NCBI RefSeq assembly: GCF_051958935.1
Contig: NZ_JBQCFP010000129.1
Location: forward strand, 4,343-68,342
Direction of reading: 5' to 3'
Length of the DNA stretch: 64,000 bases
DNA from: Dokdonella_A sp051958935
GTDB lineage: Bacteria > Pseudomonadota > Gammaproteobacteria > Xanthomonadales > Rhodanobacteraceae
A program made the position numbers and the translations under genes. This document shows positions 10,514 to 20,549 of the stretch, in pieces (position 1 is the first letter of the stretch; every line of letters begins with the position of its first letter). The notes below the pieces were generated by a model. It saw nothing but the letters and a program-made list of their open reading frames with translations, did not search any database and had not been told where the DNA came from.

Positions 10514-11668
10514 ATGTTGAAAAGACTGATCCTCGCCTCGGCACTGGCGGCCGCCGGCAGCGCATATGCGCAGGAGAACACCGACATCAGCGGCGCGAAC
10601 TTCCAGAGTGGCAAGGCGGACGGCACGCTCGCCGCGCTCGGCAAGCAGGCGGCCGCGTCCGGCAGCCGGCTGGTGATCACCGCGCCGGCCGAGTGGCATT
10701 CGAAGATCGCGGCCAAGGTCAAGGCCGGCGGCAATGCCGACGTCGTGATGCGCGAAGGCTTCTACGAGAACGTGCTCGTGCGCGTGGAGAGCAAGGCCGC
10801 TGCGGCCGCCGCCGCGGCGGCACCGAAGGTCGCCGACGCGAGCAAGGCCGACGCGGAGAAGGCCAAGGCCGAAGCGGCGAAGGCGAAGGCCGAAGCCGAG
10901 CGCGTGAAGGCCGAGGCCGAGAAGGCGAAGGCCGAAGCGGAGCTCGCCAAGAGCCGCGCCGAAGCCGAAAAGGCTCGCGCCGAGGCGGAAGCCGCGAAGG
11001 CGCGTGCCGATGCCGAGGCCGCCGCCGCCCGTGCGGCGACGCCGGCGCCGGCTGCTGCCGCTCCTGCGCCCGTCGCCGCCGCGGCGAAGCCCGCGTCGAC
11101 GAACGACGCCGACGCGATCCGGGCGCGCTTCGAGAAGACGCTCAACGACGGTCGCACCGCGGACGGCAACCTCGGCGTTGCCGCCCTGCAGTCGGGCGAC
11201 ACGCTCTACGTCGACGGTCCGGTGCGGGCGGTCACGCGTCGCGAAGGCCGCCGCCTCGCGCTGTACTGGCTCGACGGTGACATCGACGTGCGCCGTTCCG
11301 AACTCAAGCCGCTCGCGGCCGATCGCTACCAGGTGCTCTCGTCGGTGCGCGGCGAAGGTGTGCTGCGCAAGGAATTCGCGACCGGCGCGACCTCGCTGAC
11401 CGCGCGTGAACCGGCCGAAGGCGCGCCTGCGCGCACGTCGCTGGAGAAGAGCCTCAACGACGGCCATCCGATCAGCGAAACGATCGAGCCGGCCAAGCTC
11501 AAGAGCGGCGACGTGATCTACGTGAGTGGCGATGCCGCTGCCGTCGTGCGCCGCATGGGCCGAGACATCGTGCGATTCTGGCTGGTCGGCACGCTCGACC
11601 TGCAACAGGCGGGCCTGCAGGCCGACGGCACCAACAAGTACAAGGTGCTCAACGACACGCTGCGCTGA
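10514..11668 (+). CDS. secreted protein with Ala/Lys/Glu coiled coil and duplicated C-terminal domain, unknown function
   Basis: A 384-residue exported protein I do not recognise. A signal peptide (MLKRLILASALAAAGSAYAQ) is followed by a small globular part (about 22-95). Next is a long stretch of KAEAEKAK-type heptad-like repeats (about 100-175), then an Ala/Pro linker. The C-terminus has two related segments of about 75 residues. The first reads FEKTLNDG, LQSGDTLYVDGPVRAVTRREGRRLALYWLDG; the second LEKSLNDG, LKSGDVIYVSGDAAAVVRRMGRDIVRFWLVG. The layout suggests a periplasmic spanning or scaffold protein. A strong hairpin terminator follows it. Confidence 0.75.
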   Translation: MLKRLILASALAAAGSAYAQENTDISGANFQSGKADGTLAALGKQAAASGSRLVITAPAEWHSKIAAKVKAGGNADVVMREGFYENVLVRVESKAAAAAAAAAPKVADASKADAEKAKAEAAKAKAEAERVKAEAEKAKAEAELAKSRAEAEKARAEAEAAKARADAEAAAARAATPAPAAAAPAPVAAAAKPASTNDADAIRARFEKTLNDGRTADGNLGVAALQSGDTLYVDGPVRAVTRREGRRLALYWLDGDIDVRRSELKPLAADRYQVLSSVRGEGVLRKEFATGATSLTAREPAEGAPARTSLEKSLNDGHPISETIEPAKLKSGDVIYVSGDAAAVVRRMGRDIVRFWLVGTLDLQQAGLQADGTNKYKVLNDTLR

Positions 11669-11690
11669 TCGCATCGCGGATCGCCGGAAA

Positions 11691-11719
11691 AAAAGGGCCG
11701 CGAAAGCGGCCCTTCTTCG
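11691..11719. terminator. bidirectional intrinsic terminator
   Basis: An AGGGCCGC / GCGGCCCT stem with a GAAA tetraloop (about 11694-11713) is flanked by an A-run on the left and TTCTTC on the right. On the minus strand it is followed by an eight-T run. It therefore terminates the convergent permease gene well, and the plus-strand secreted-protein gene moderately. Confidence 0.8.
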
Positions 11720-11739
11720 TTGCCGGCCGGGTCGGCGCG

Positions 11740-12711
11740 TCAGGCGTTCACCTCGATGCGCCGGCCGCGCACCCACACCGCTGCGGCGAGCAGGACGAGG
11801 CCGCCGGCGACGCCGATCCACAGGTTCGCCGAGGTGATCACGGCGAGCAAGCGTTCCGGTGCGAGCAGGCCGCCGCTGTCGACGCCGGGGTGGGGCATCC
11901 ATTCGCGGATCCCTTCGGCGCCCTCGAGGCTCATCCAGCCGCCCGGTGCGACGCTGAGCAGGAGGCGTCCGAGGATCTTCGCGACGTCGAGCACGCCGCC
12001 GAAGTGCGGGCCGCCGAGCACGCCGATCCACCAGTTCGCGAACACGACGAGGATCGGCAGCATGACGGCCCACAGGAACGGCTTGCTGCGCGCCCAGGCG
12101 GACCAGAACATCAGCCAGCCGATCGCCGGCAGTGCCCACAACGCGTCGACGGGGATCGTGAGGAGCATGCGCCAGGCCGTGCGGATCGGATGCGACGCGG
12201 CGATCGCCGGCAGCACGTTGAGCCCGTGCAGCGACAGCCAGGTGCCGACGATGACGAGGAATGCGACGTAGGCGATCGTGGACACCGCCAGCGCGATCAG
12301 CGGCGCGACGAACATCGCCGTCAACGCCTTCGACGCGACCGTCGCGAGGTCGGACACCGGCAGCGACTTCCAGAACAGCACGCTGCGGTCGCGGCGATCG
12401 TCGTAGAGCGTGCCGAGCAGGTAGAAGAACAGCACGAAGAAGAGGGCAATGCACGGCAGCGCGCCGAACATGAACTGCACGACGTCGAGGCCGTAGCCCG
12501 CGTCCGTCCAGTCTTTCGCGTCGATGTTCTGGCGCAGCATGTCGAGCGAAAAACCGACCTGCACGTGCGCGCGGCTGCGGAAGATCTCCGCGGTGATGAG
12601 GCCGAGCACGGTGAGGAGCAGGGTGATGCCGGTGACCCACACCGGCGTCCACAGGAAGCCGCCGCGATGTTCCCAGTATTCGCGCTTGACCAGTAGGGGA
12701 AGGGTCTTCAT
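11740..12711 (-). CDS. ABC-2 type transporter permease of the YtrA operon
   Basis: Integral membrane permease of 323 residues. It has a first helix at about 27-45 (VWVTGITLLLTVLGLITAE), a periplasmic loop, a pair of helices near 80-105 (FMFGALPCIALFFVLFFYLLG) followed by LYDDRRDRSVLFWKSLPVSD as in ABC-2 permeases, and further helices to the C-terminus. Its start overlaps the stop of the ATPase gene by 4 nt. Last gene of a four-gene operon. The substrate is unknown; YtrA-linked transporters are usually associated with envelope stress or antibiotics. Confidence 0.85.
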   Translation of the reverse strand: MKTLPLLVKREYWEHRGGFLWTPVWVTGITLLLTVLGLITAEIFRSRAHVQVGFSLDMLRQNIDAKDWTDAGYGLDVVQFMFGALPCIALFFVLFFYLLGTLYDDRRDRSVLFWKSLPVSDLATVASKALTAMFVAPLIALAVSTIAYVAFLVIVGTWLSLHGLNVLPAIAASHPIRTAWRMLLTIPVDALWALPAIGWLMFWSAWARSKPFLWAVMLPILVVFANWWIGVLGGPHFGGVLDVAKILGRLLLSVAPGGWMSLEGAEGIREWMPHPGVDSGGLLAPERLLAVITSANLWIGVAGGLVLLAAAVWVRGRRIEVNA

Positions 12712-13565
12712 GCGTAGGTTCCTTTCATCGTCGCGACGAACAGGTCGGCGACGCTTGGCTTGTGCAATTCACCGAGTCCGGCAAGGCGCGCGCGGTCGAT
12801 GCCGTCGAACAGGAAGATCGACTTGCCGAATATCTGCCGTTCGTTGAGCGGCTTGAGCGCCCGCGCCGCATCGGCCTTGTCCGGGTTGACCATCACCTCG
12901 GCGTAGCGGTCGCCCACTTCGTCCATCGTCGCGGCGAGGACGACCTTGCCGTCGCGGATGAACATGAGGTCGGTCAGGATGTGCTCGATCTCCTCGACCT
13001 GGTGCGTCGTCACGATGATCGTCTTCTGCTCGTCGAAGTAATCCGACAGGAGACTCTCGTAGAACGCCTTGCGGTAGAGGATGTCGAGGCCGAGGGTCGG
13101 CTCGTCGAGCACGAGCAGTTTCGCGTCGATCGCCATCACGAGCGCGAGGTGCAGCTGCACGATCATGCCCTTGGACAGTTCGCGCACGCGCATGTCCTGG
13201 CCGATCTTCGTGCGCGATAGGAAGGCGAGGCACTTCTCGCGCGAGAAGCGCGGGTGCACGCCGCCGACGAACTCGATCGCCTCGCGCACGCGCAACCAGC
13301 GCGGCAGGACCGCGACGTCGGCGATGAAGCAGACCTGTTCCATCAGTTGCGTGCGCTGGGTGTGCGGGTCGAGGCCGAGCACCTTGAGCTCGCCCTCGTA
13401 GTCGGTCAGGCCGAGGATCGCCTTCAGCGCCGTGGTCTTGCCCGCGCCGTTCGGTCCGATCAGGCCGACGATGCGGCCTGCCTCGATCTCGAAGTCGACC
13501 GCATCGAGCGCCTTGGTCGCGCCGTAGCGCTTGCTCAACCGGCGGGCATGGATGATCGCGCTCAT
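12708..13565 (-). CDS. ABC transporter ATP-binding protein of the YtrA operon
   Basis: Cytoplasmic ATPase partner of the adjacent permease, 285 residues. It has Walker A GPNGAGKTTALK, a Walker B LLVLDEPTLGLD, and the H-loop in VTTHQVEEIE. The signature ELSKGMIVQLHLALVMA departs from LSGGQ but matches the variant seen in YtrB-like proteins. The ATG at 13565 (MSAIIHARRLSKRYG) is preferred over a start 84 bp upstream because it overlaps the regulator stop by 4 nt. The C-terminal 80 residues may contact the permease. Confidence 0.9.
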   Translation of the reverse strand: MSAIIHARRLSKRYGATKALDAVDFEIEAGRIVGLIGPNGAGKTTALKAILGLTDYEGELKVLGLDPHTQRTQLMEQVCFIADVAVLPRWLRVREAIEFVGGVHPRFSREKCLAFLSRTKIGQDMRVRELSKGMIVQLHLALVMAIDAKLLVLDEPTLGLDILYRKAFYESLLSDYFDEQKTIIVTTHQVEEIEHILTDLMFIRDGKVVLAATMDEVGDRYAEVMVNPDKADAARALKPLNERQIFGKSIFLFDGIDRARLAGLGELHKPSVADLFVATMKGTYA

Positions 13566-13939
13566 CGGCTCTCCTCCCTGCCCACCGCCGCCATCAGTTC
13601 CTTGAGGCTCAGGCCAAGACGGTCCAGGCGCGCCGACAAGGTGGGCCATTCCTCGCGCAGGAAGCGTTCGTGCTCGGATTTCAGCAGCGCGTCGCGCGCG
13701 CCGTCGGTCACGTACATGCCAAGTCCCCTCCGCTTTTCCACCAGATTCTCATCGACCAGTTCCTGGTAGGCCTTGGACACGGTGATCGGATTGATCTGGA
13801 AATCACCGGCGACCTGGCGTACCGAGGGCAACGGATCCCCCTGCTTGAGGACGCCGTCGAGGATCATCGCCACCACGCGGTCGCGCAGCTGGCGGTAGAT
13901 CGGCGTCGAATCGTTCCACGCGATGCTCATCAGCGTCAT
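13562..13939 (-). CDS. YtrA-type GntR family transcriptional regulator
   Basis: A short GntR regulator of 125 residues. It has an N-terminal winged helix (about 12-75: IYRQLRDRVVAMILDG, LPSVRQVAGDFQINPITVSKAYQEL) and only a short C-terminal helical dimerisation part, which defines the YtrA subfamily. The first ATG (13939) overlaps the upstream stop by 4 nt. A GAGGA that fits better with the in-frame ATG at 13930 leaves that start possible. It is cotranscribed with an ABC transporter and probably binds the palindrome at 14383-14404. Confidence 0.9.
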   Translation of the reverse strand: MTLMSIAWNDSTPIYRQLRDRVVAMILDGVLKQGDPLPSVRQVAGDFQINPITVSKAYQELVDENLVEKRRGLGMYVTDGARDALLKSEHERFLREEWPTLSARLDRLGLSLKELMAAVGREESR

Positions 13940-14352
13940 TCCTCGGTGCCGTGGCGCAGGGGCTTGCCGAAGGAATAGTAGGGCATGCCGAATCCCGCCC
14001 CGGCCGAGCCGGCGGAGGCGAATGAAGTCACCGCGTGCACCGGCTGGAAGCCGGGACGCGCGGTGCGGTCGGGGCCGCCCGACGCGGCGTCGCCCGCGCG
14101 CACGGTGACCGTCGCGAGCGTGGGGATCTCCGGTTCCGCGCGCACGACGACGGTAGGCAGCATCACCGGCTCGTCGGCCGCTTGCGCGGCAGCCGTGGCG
14201 ACCGGCTCGTCAGCCGCAAGACCCTTCGACAGGAAGGCCATCGACGCGCCCGTCAGGGACAGCGCGAAGGCCAGGGCCAGCAGATGGACGCCACGACGCG
14301 GCAACAGCGCGCGGGCCAGATCCATCGACAGGGGGGTGGGGTGGTTCCTCAT
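13936..14352 (-). CDS. small single-span membrane or exported protein, unknown function
   Basis: A 138-residue protein I do not recognise; first gene of the YtrA/ABC operon. A hydrophobic segment at about 21-42 (GVHLLALAFALSLTGASMAF) could be a membrane anchor or signal sequence. Beyond it is an Ala/Pro-rich region with an imperfect internal repeat, LPTVVVRAEPEI and LATVTVRAGDAA. It ends with a Gly-rich stretch (SAGAGFGMPYYSFG). A GGAGG lies 6 nt before the ATG. Its place ahead of ytrA and its stop overlap with it suggest a role tied to the transporter. Confidence 0.75.
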   Translation of the reverse strand: MRNHPTPLSMDLARALLPRRGVHLLALAFALSLTGASMAFLSKGLAADEPVATAAAQAADEPVMLPTVVVRAEPEIPTLATVTVRAGDAASGGPDRTARPGFQPVHAVTSFASAGSAGAGFGMPYYSFGKPLRHGTEE

Positions 14353-14382
14353 GACAGCCTCCGTGAGGCGCTCGATGAACTA

Positions 14383-14404
14383 GTGTTGTAGTTAACTATA
14401 ACAC
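14383..14404. promoter_or_regulatory. 22-bp palindromic operator of the YtrA-type operon
   Basis: The plus strand reads GTGTTGTAGTT followed by AACTATAACAC, an inverted repeat with 10 of 11 positions paired. It overlaps the -10 hexamer and the likely transcription start of the operon. This is the layout expected for autorepression by the GntR regulator two genes downstream. Binding by that protein is inferred. Confidence 0.75.
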
Positions 14405-14422
14405 CAAAAAGCCCAAGGTCAA
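14395..14422 (-). promoter_or_regulatory. sigma-70 promoter of the YtrA/ABC operon
   Basis: Reading the minus strand, TTGACC (complement of 14417-14422) and TATAGT (complement of 14395-14400) are separated by 16 bp. The -10 is embedded in the palindromic operator. The first ATG is 43 bp downstream of the -10 with a GGAGG ribosome-binding site. Confidence 0.7.
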
Positions 14423-14461
14423 GCGCCCGGACCCATGACCGATGGGGGATAGGGTGCGTAG

Positions 14462-14615
14462 CAGGCTGTTGAAAAACAGCTTGCGGACGCGATCCAGGGA
14501 TGGAATCGCTCGCGCGTCGACGACGCACGTCGTTGAATCGCGGAAGCGAGTCCGGACATGCGCCGGACGCGCTGAGTTGAAAAAAGCGCTGGATAGCGCC
14601 TTTTTCAACATCCTG
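14462..14615. mobile_element. 154-bp MITE-like element with terminal inverted repeats
   Basis: The left end CAGGCTGTTGAAAAA and the right end TTTTTCAACATCCTG are inverted repeats matching at 14 of 15 positions. Each end carries its own hairpin: CTGTTGAAAAACAG on the left, AAAAGCGCT/AGCGCCTTTT on the right. There is no transposase and no clear target duplication. The 71-codon frame inside it has no coding features. It sits between the YtrA operon promoter and the end of the ABC-F gene, where its right-hand hairpin could act as a terminator. Confidence 0.65.
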
Positions 14616-14653
14616 GCAGGGGTCTTTCGTCGCTCGGAAGCGTTCGGGACTGG

Positions 14654-16540
<1,887 letters not shown>

Positions 16541-16734
16541 CCGGAGAGTGTAGGGGCAGCCGTCGAGTCCCGCCCAGCGGGCCCGGCGGTGGTCCGGAGC
16601 GCGGACGGGGGCCGTTTGCCAACATCGGGTGCCGTGTTCACAATACGCGGCCCCGCATGATGGCCGGGTCCGGTCACGCCGTGACGCCCGTGGGCACTCA
16701 CCGGCTAGACAATCGCAAACCTTCAGGAGCAGAC

Positions 16735-17565
16735 ATGACGCGTTTCGTGCAGAAGACCCTCGTTGCCGCCCTCGCGGCCAGTTTCGCGATCGGCGCGATC
16801 GCGCAGGACAAGGACGCGCCCAAGGCGGATGCGAAGCCCGCTCCGACCGTCAAGGTCGACAAGAACACCATCAGCACGATGGTCGGCATGGACGTCGGTC
16901 GCGGCCTCACGCAGATCAAGGACGACATCGACGTCAAGATCGTCGAGCAGGCGCTCGAAGCGACGCTCAAGGGCGAGAAGACCTCGCTGACGCAGGAAGA
17001 GGCGCTGCAGGTCCGCCAGGAGTTCATGAAGACCCTGCAGGCCAAGCGCGTCGCCGAACAGAAGGCCGCCGCGGACAAGAACAAGAAGGAAGGCGAGGCG
17101 TTCCTCGCGTCGAACAAGTCCAAGCCGGGCGTGAAGACGACCGCTTCGGGCCTGCAGTACATGGTCGAGAAGGAAGGCACCGGCGCCAAGCCGAAGGCGA
17201 CCGACAAGGTCAAGGTGAACTACCTCGGCACGAAGATCGACGGCACGAAGTTCGACAGCTCCTACGACCGCGGCCAGCCGGCGACCTTCCCGCTCAACGG
17301 CGTGATCAAGGGCTGGAGCGAAGGCCTGCAGCTGATGCCGGTCGGTTCGAAGTACAAGCTGTTCGTGCCGGCCGAACTCGCCTACGGCGAGAACGGCCCG
17401 GGCCAGATCGGCCCGAACGCGACGCTGATCTTCGAAGTCGAACTGCTCGACATCGAAAAGGCCGGCGAGAAGGCCGAGAAGGCCGGCGACGCGAAGCCGG
17501 GTGCCGCGATGAAGGCGGCTCCGAAGGCCGACAAGGCCGCGACCAAGCCGGCCGACAAGAAGTAA
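16735..17565 (+). CDS. exported FKBP-type peptidyl-prolyl cis-trans isomerase (Mip/FkpA-like)
   Basis: Periplasmic or outer-membrane PPIase of 276 residues that assists protein folding. A signal peptide (about 1-22, LVAALAASFAIGAIAQ) precedes an N-terminal helical dimerisation domain (about 40-140, with MVGMDVGRGLTQIKDDI). The FKBP domain follows (about 148-245: VKVNYLGTKIDGTKFDSSYDRG, PLNGVIKGWSEGLQLMPVGSKYK, IPAELAYG-type loop as VPAELAYGENG). A Lys/Ala tail ends the protein. ATG at 16735 has AGGAG four nt upstream. A strong terminator follows. Confidence 0.93.
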   Translation: MTRFVQKTLVAALAASFAIGAIAQDKDAPKADAKPAPTVKVDKNTISTMVGMDVGRGLTQIKDDIDVKIVEQALEATLKGEKTSLTQEEALQVRQEFMKTLQAKRVAEQKAAADKNKKEGEAFLASNKSKPGVKTTASGLQYMVEKEGTGAKPKATDKVKVNYLGTKIDGTKFDSSYDRGQPATFPLNGVIKGWSEGLQLMPVGSKYKLFVPAELAYGENGPGQIGPNATLIFEVELLDIEKAGEKAEKAGDAKPGAAMKAAPKADKAATKPADKK

Positions 17566-17582
17566 GTCGCCGCAACCGGACG

Positions 17583-17617
17583 AAAGGCGCGCCGCGAACC
17601 GGCGCGCCTTTCGCGTT
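17583..17617 (+). terminator. intrinsic terminator after the FKBP gene
   Basis: An 11-bp stem AAAGGCGCGCC / GGCGCGCCTTT with a 7-nt loop, followed by TCGCGTTTGTT, lies 18 bp after the stop codon. Confidence 0.8.
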
Positions 17618-17635
17618 TGTTGCGCGGCGACCGCG

Positions 17636-17666
17636 TTGCCGGGCGAACGGCGCGCCCTGATAAAAT
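17636..17666 (+). promoter_or_regulatory. candidate ugd promoter
   Basis: TTGCCG at 17636-17641 and GATAAA at 17659-17664 are 17 bp apart; TAAAAT at 17661 is an alternative -10. The site is about 120 bp upstream of ugd, just after the FKBP terminator. Confidence 0.4.
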
Positions 17667-17786
17667 CCCCCGCCCGGCGCCGCGGGAATCGGCTTCGAAG
17701 TGGGCTTGTCCGCTTGGCGAAGCCGGGTGGCCCGGCAGGTCCCTTCCGACTCCGCTCCCCGCGTGCCACCAAGATAGGAAGGCCGC

Positions 17787-19127
17787 ATGCGCGTCACGAT
17801 CTTCGGAACCGGCTACGTAGGCCTCGTCACCGGCACCTGCCTGGCGGAAGTCGGCAACGACGTCGTCTGCGTCGACGTCGACGCCAACAAGATCGCGCGC
17901 CTCCAGCGCGGCGAGGTACCGATCTACGAGCCCGGCCTCGAGCCGCTCGTGCGCGCCAACCATGCGAGCGGGCACCTGCGCTTCAGCACGGACGCGGCGA
18001 GCGCGATCGCGCATGCGCAGATCATCTTCATCGCGGTCGGCACGCCGCCGGACGAGGACGGCAGCGCCGATCTCAGCCACGTCATCACCGTCGCCCGCAC
18101 GATCGGCGCGAACCTCTCGCGCCACGCGGTCGTCGTCAACAAGTCGACCGTGCCGGTCGGCACCGCCGACGCGGTGCGCGCGGCGATCGCCGCGGAACTC
18201 TCCGCGCGCGGCGTGGCGGTCGAATTCGACGTCGTTTCCAACCCGGAATTCCTCAAGGAAGGCGACGCGGTGCAGGACTGCCTGCGGCCCGACCGCATCG
18301 TCATCGGCGCCGACAGCGCGCGCGCGGTCGAACCCCTGAAGGCGCTGTATGCGCCGTTCAACCGCAACCACGAGCGCTTCGTCCTCATGGACGTGCGCTC
18401 GGCCGAGCTGACCAAGTACGCCGCCAACGCGATGCTCGCGACCAAGATCAGTTTCATGAACGAGATCGCGAACATCGCCGAGCAGGTCGGCGCCGACGTC
18501 GAGCAGGTGCGCAAGGGCATCGGCTCCGACCCGCGCATCGGCTACCACTTCATCTATCCGGGCGCCGGTTACGGCGGCTCGTGCTTCCCGAAGGACGTCA
18601 AGGCGCTCGAGCACACCGCGCGGGCGCATGCGTACGAGCCGCGCCTGCTCAGTGCGGTCGAAGCCGTGAATGCGGCGCAGAAGCGCAAGCTCTTCTCGCT
18701 CGTCGAGCGCCATTTCGGCGGCGCGCTGCGCGGCCGCACGATCGCGTTGTGGGGCCTCGCGTTCAAGCCGAACACCGACGACATGCGCGAGGCGCCGAGC
18801 CGCACGCTGCTCGAGCAGCTGTGGGCGGCCGGTGCGAGCGTGCGCGCATACGACCCGGAGGCGTCGGACGAAACCCGGCGCATCTACGGCGAGCGCGCCG
18901 ACCTCGTGTTGTGCGACCAGCAGTACGCCGCACTCGAAGGCGCCGACGCGCTGGTGATCGTGACCGAATGGAAGGCGTTCCGCAGCCCGGATTTCGAGCG
19001 CATCCGCACTTCGCTCAAGGACGCGGTCGTGTTCGACGGCCGCAACATCTTCGAACCGAAGGCGGTCGAGGGCGCGGGTCTCGCCTACTACGGCATCGGC
19101 CGCGGCCGCAGCATCATCGCGCCCTGA
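17787..19127 (+). CDS. ugd: UDP-glucose 6-dehydrogenase
   Basis: Oxidises UDP-glucose to UDP-glucuronate with two NAD+, supplying surface polysaccharide precursors. It has 446 residues. The N-terminal Rossmann motif is FGTGYVGLVTG. The catalytic cysteine is in GAGYGGSCFPKD at about residue 264, and the dimerisation/substrate region has YAANAMLATKISFMNE. The C-terminal domain has ALWGLAFKPNTDDMREAPS. ATG at 17787 is preceded by AGGAAGG. gmd follows 72 bp downstream, so nucleotide-sugar synthesis genes are grouped here. Confidence 0.96.
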   Translation: MRVTIFGTGYVGLVTGTCLAEVGNDVVCVDVDANKIARLQRGEVPIYEPGLEPLVRANHASGHLRFSTDAASAIAHAQIIFIAVGTPPDEDGSADLSHVITVARTIGANLSRHAVVVNKSTVPVGTADAVRAAIAAELSARGVAVEFDVVSNPEFLKEGDAVQDCLRPDRIVIGADSARAVEPLKALYAPFNRNHERFVLMDVRSAELTKYAANAMLATKISFMNEIANIAEQVGADVEQVRKGIGSDPRIGYHFIYPGAGYGGSCFPKDVKALEHTARAHAYEPRLLSAVEAVNAAQKRKLFSLVERHFGGALRGRTIALWGLAFKPNTDDMREAPSRTLLEQLWAAGASVRAYDPEASDETRRIYGERADLVLCDQQYAALEGADALVIVTEWKAFRSPDFERIRTSLKDAVVFDGRNIFEPKAVEGAGLAYYGIGRGRSIIAP

Positions 19128-19199
19128 GCACGGCCGCGGCGCTTGCGCCTCGGCTTTTGCGCTACCATCGCCCGCTTGTGGAATTCACATTCAAGGTCA

Positions 19200-20330
19200 A
19201 TGGAAAAGAAACGAGCGCTGGTCACCGGCATCACGGGGCAGGACGGGGCGTACCTCGCCGAACTGCTGCTCGCCAAGGGTTACGAAGTGCACGGGCTCAA
19301 GCGCCGCGCTTCGTCGTTCAACAGCGAGCGCATCGACCACCTGCATCATGAACTGGACGACACGCGTCCCGGCGTGCACCTGCACTACGGCGACCTCACC
19401 GATTCGCTGAGCCTGCTGCGCGTGATCCAGCAGGTGAAGCCGGACGAGATCTACAACCTCGCCGCGCAGAGCCACGTCGCGGTGTCGTTCGAGGAGCCGG
19501 AGTACACAGCGAACGCGGACGGCATCGGCACGCTGCGCGTGCTCGAGGCGATGCGCAGCCTCGGCCTCGGCGACCGCTGCCGCTTCTACCAGGCGTCCAC
19601 CTCGGAGCTCTACGGCCTCGTGCGGGAAACCCCGCAGCGCGAATCGACGCCGTTCCATCCGCGCTCGCCGTATGGCGTGGCGAAGCTGTACGCGTACTGG
19701 ATCACCGTCAACTACCGCGAGGCGTACGGCATCTACGGTTGCAACGGCATCCTGTTCAACCACGAATCGCCGATCCGCGGCGAGACGTTCGTCACGCGCA
19801 AGATCACGCGCGGCCTCGCGCGCGTCGCCTGCGGCCTGCAGCACTGCCTCTACCTCGGCAACCTCGAAGCGAAGCGCGACTGGGGCCATGCGCGCGACTA
19901 CGTCGAGGCGCAGTGGCTGATCCTGCAGCAGGACCAGCCGGCCGACTACGTGATCGCGACCGGCCTGCAGCATTCGGTACGCGAGTTCGTCGTGCTCGCC
20001 GCGCGCGAGATGGGGCTCGAGCTCGAGTTCCGCGGCAGCGGCGCGGACGAACACGCGATCGTCGCCAAGGTCTCGAATGCGAAGCTCAAGCTGAAGGCCG
20101 GCGACGTCGTCGTGCGCATCCACCCGCAGTACTACCGCCCGGCCGAGGTCGAGACGCTGCTCGGCGACCCGACGTTCGCGCGTGAGCGCCTCGGCTGGAC
20201 GCCGAAGACGAGTTTCGCCGAGCTCGTGCGCGAGATGGCCGCGGCCGACCTCGCCCTCGCCGAGCGCGAGGCGAATGGCGCGAACGGCGCGCGCCACGGC
20301 CGCCACCTGATCGAGAAACTGCCCGGATAA
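19200..20330 (+). CDS. gmd: GDP-mannose 4,6-dehydratase
   Basis: Short-chain dehydrogenase/reductase superfamily enzyme that converts GDP-D-mannose to GDP-4-keto-6-deoxy-mannose, the precursor of GDP-fucose or GDP-rhamnose. It has 376 residues from the ATG at 19200 (MEKKRALVTGITGQDGAYL). Motifs are TGITGQDG for NADP+, STSELYG, the catalytic YGVAKLYAYW (YxxxK), and RGETFVTRKITR plus DWGHARDYVEAQW for substrate. The frame extends 19 codons upstream without homology. Together with ugd it points to a surface polysaccharide. Confidence 0.95.
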   Translation: MEKKRALVTGITGQDGAYLAELLLAKGYEVHGLKRRASSFNSERIDHLHHELDDTRPGVHLHYGDLTDSLSLLRVIQQVKPDEIYNLAAQSHVAVSFEEPEYTANADGIGTLRVLEAMRSLGLGDRCRFYQASTSELYGLVRETPQRESTPFHPRSPYGVAKLYAYWITVNYREAYGIYGCNGILFNHESPIRGETFVTRKITRGLARVACGLQHCLYLGNLEAKRDWGHARDYVEAQWLILQQDQPADYVIATGLQHSVREFVVLAAREMGLELEFRGSGADEHAIVAKVSNAKLKLKAGDVVVRIHPQYYRPAEVETLLGDPTFARERLGWTPKTSFAELVREMAAADLALAEREANGANGARHGRHLIEKLPG

Positions 20331-20333
20331 GCC

Positions 20334-20549
20334 ATGGCCGACTCGCTCGAGGAACGCCTGACGGAGCTCGAAGTGCGCCTGTCGTTCGTCGACGACACGA
20401 TCGTCGCGCTGAGCGACACGGTTGCGGCACACGATCGCCAGCTGCACGCGCTGCGCAACGCGCTCGACGCGCTGCGCATCGACCTGCAGGCGGTGCGTGG
20501 CACGTTGGGACAGGCGGCGCAGGATGAGCCCCCACCGCCGCATTACTAG
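20334..20549 (+). CDS. slyX: SlyX family protein
   Basis: Small cytoplasmic coiled-coil protein of 71 residues (MADSLEERLTELEVRLSFVDDTIVALSDTV in order). The helical heptad pattern, the size and the C-terminal proline/His/Tyr end (PPPHY) are standard for SlyX. Function is unknown in the family. It starts 3 bp after the gmd stop and is probably cotranscribed. Confidence 0.88.
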   Translation: MADSLEERLTELEVRLSFVDDTIVALSDTVAAHDRQLHALRNALDALRIDLQAVRGTLGQAAQDEPPPPHY

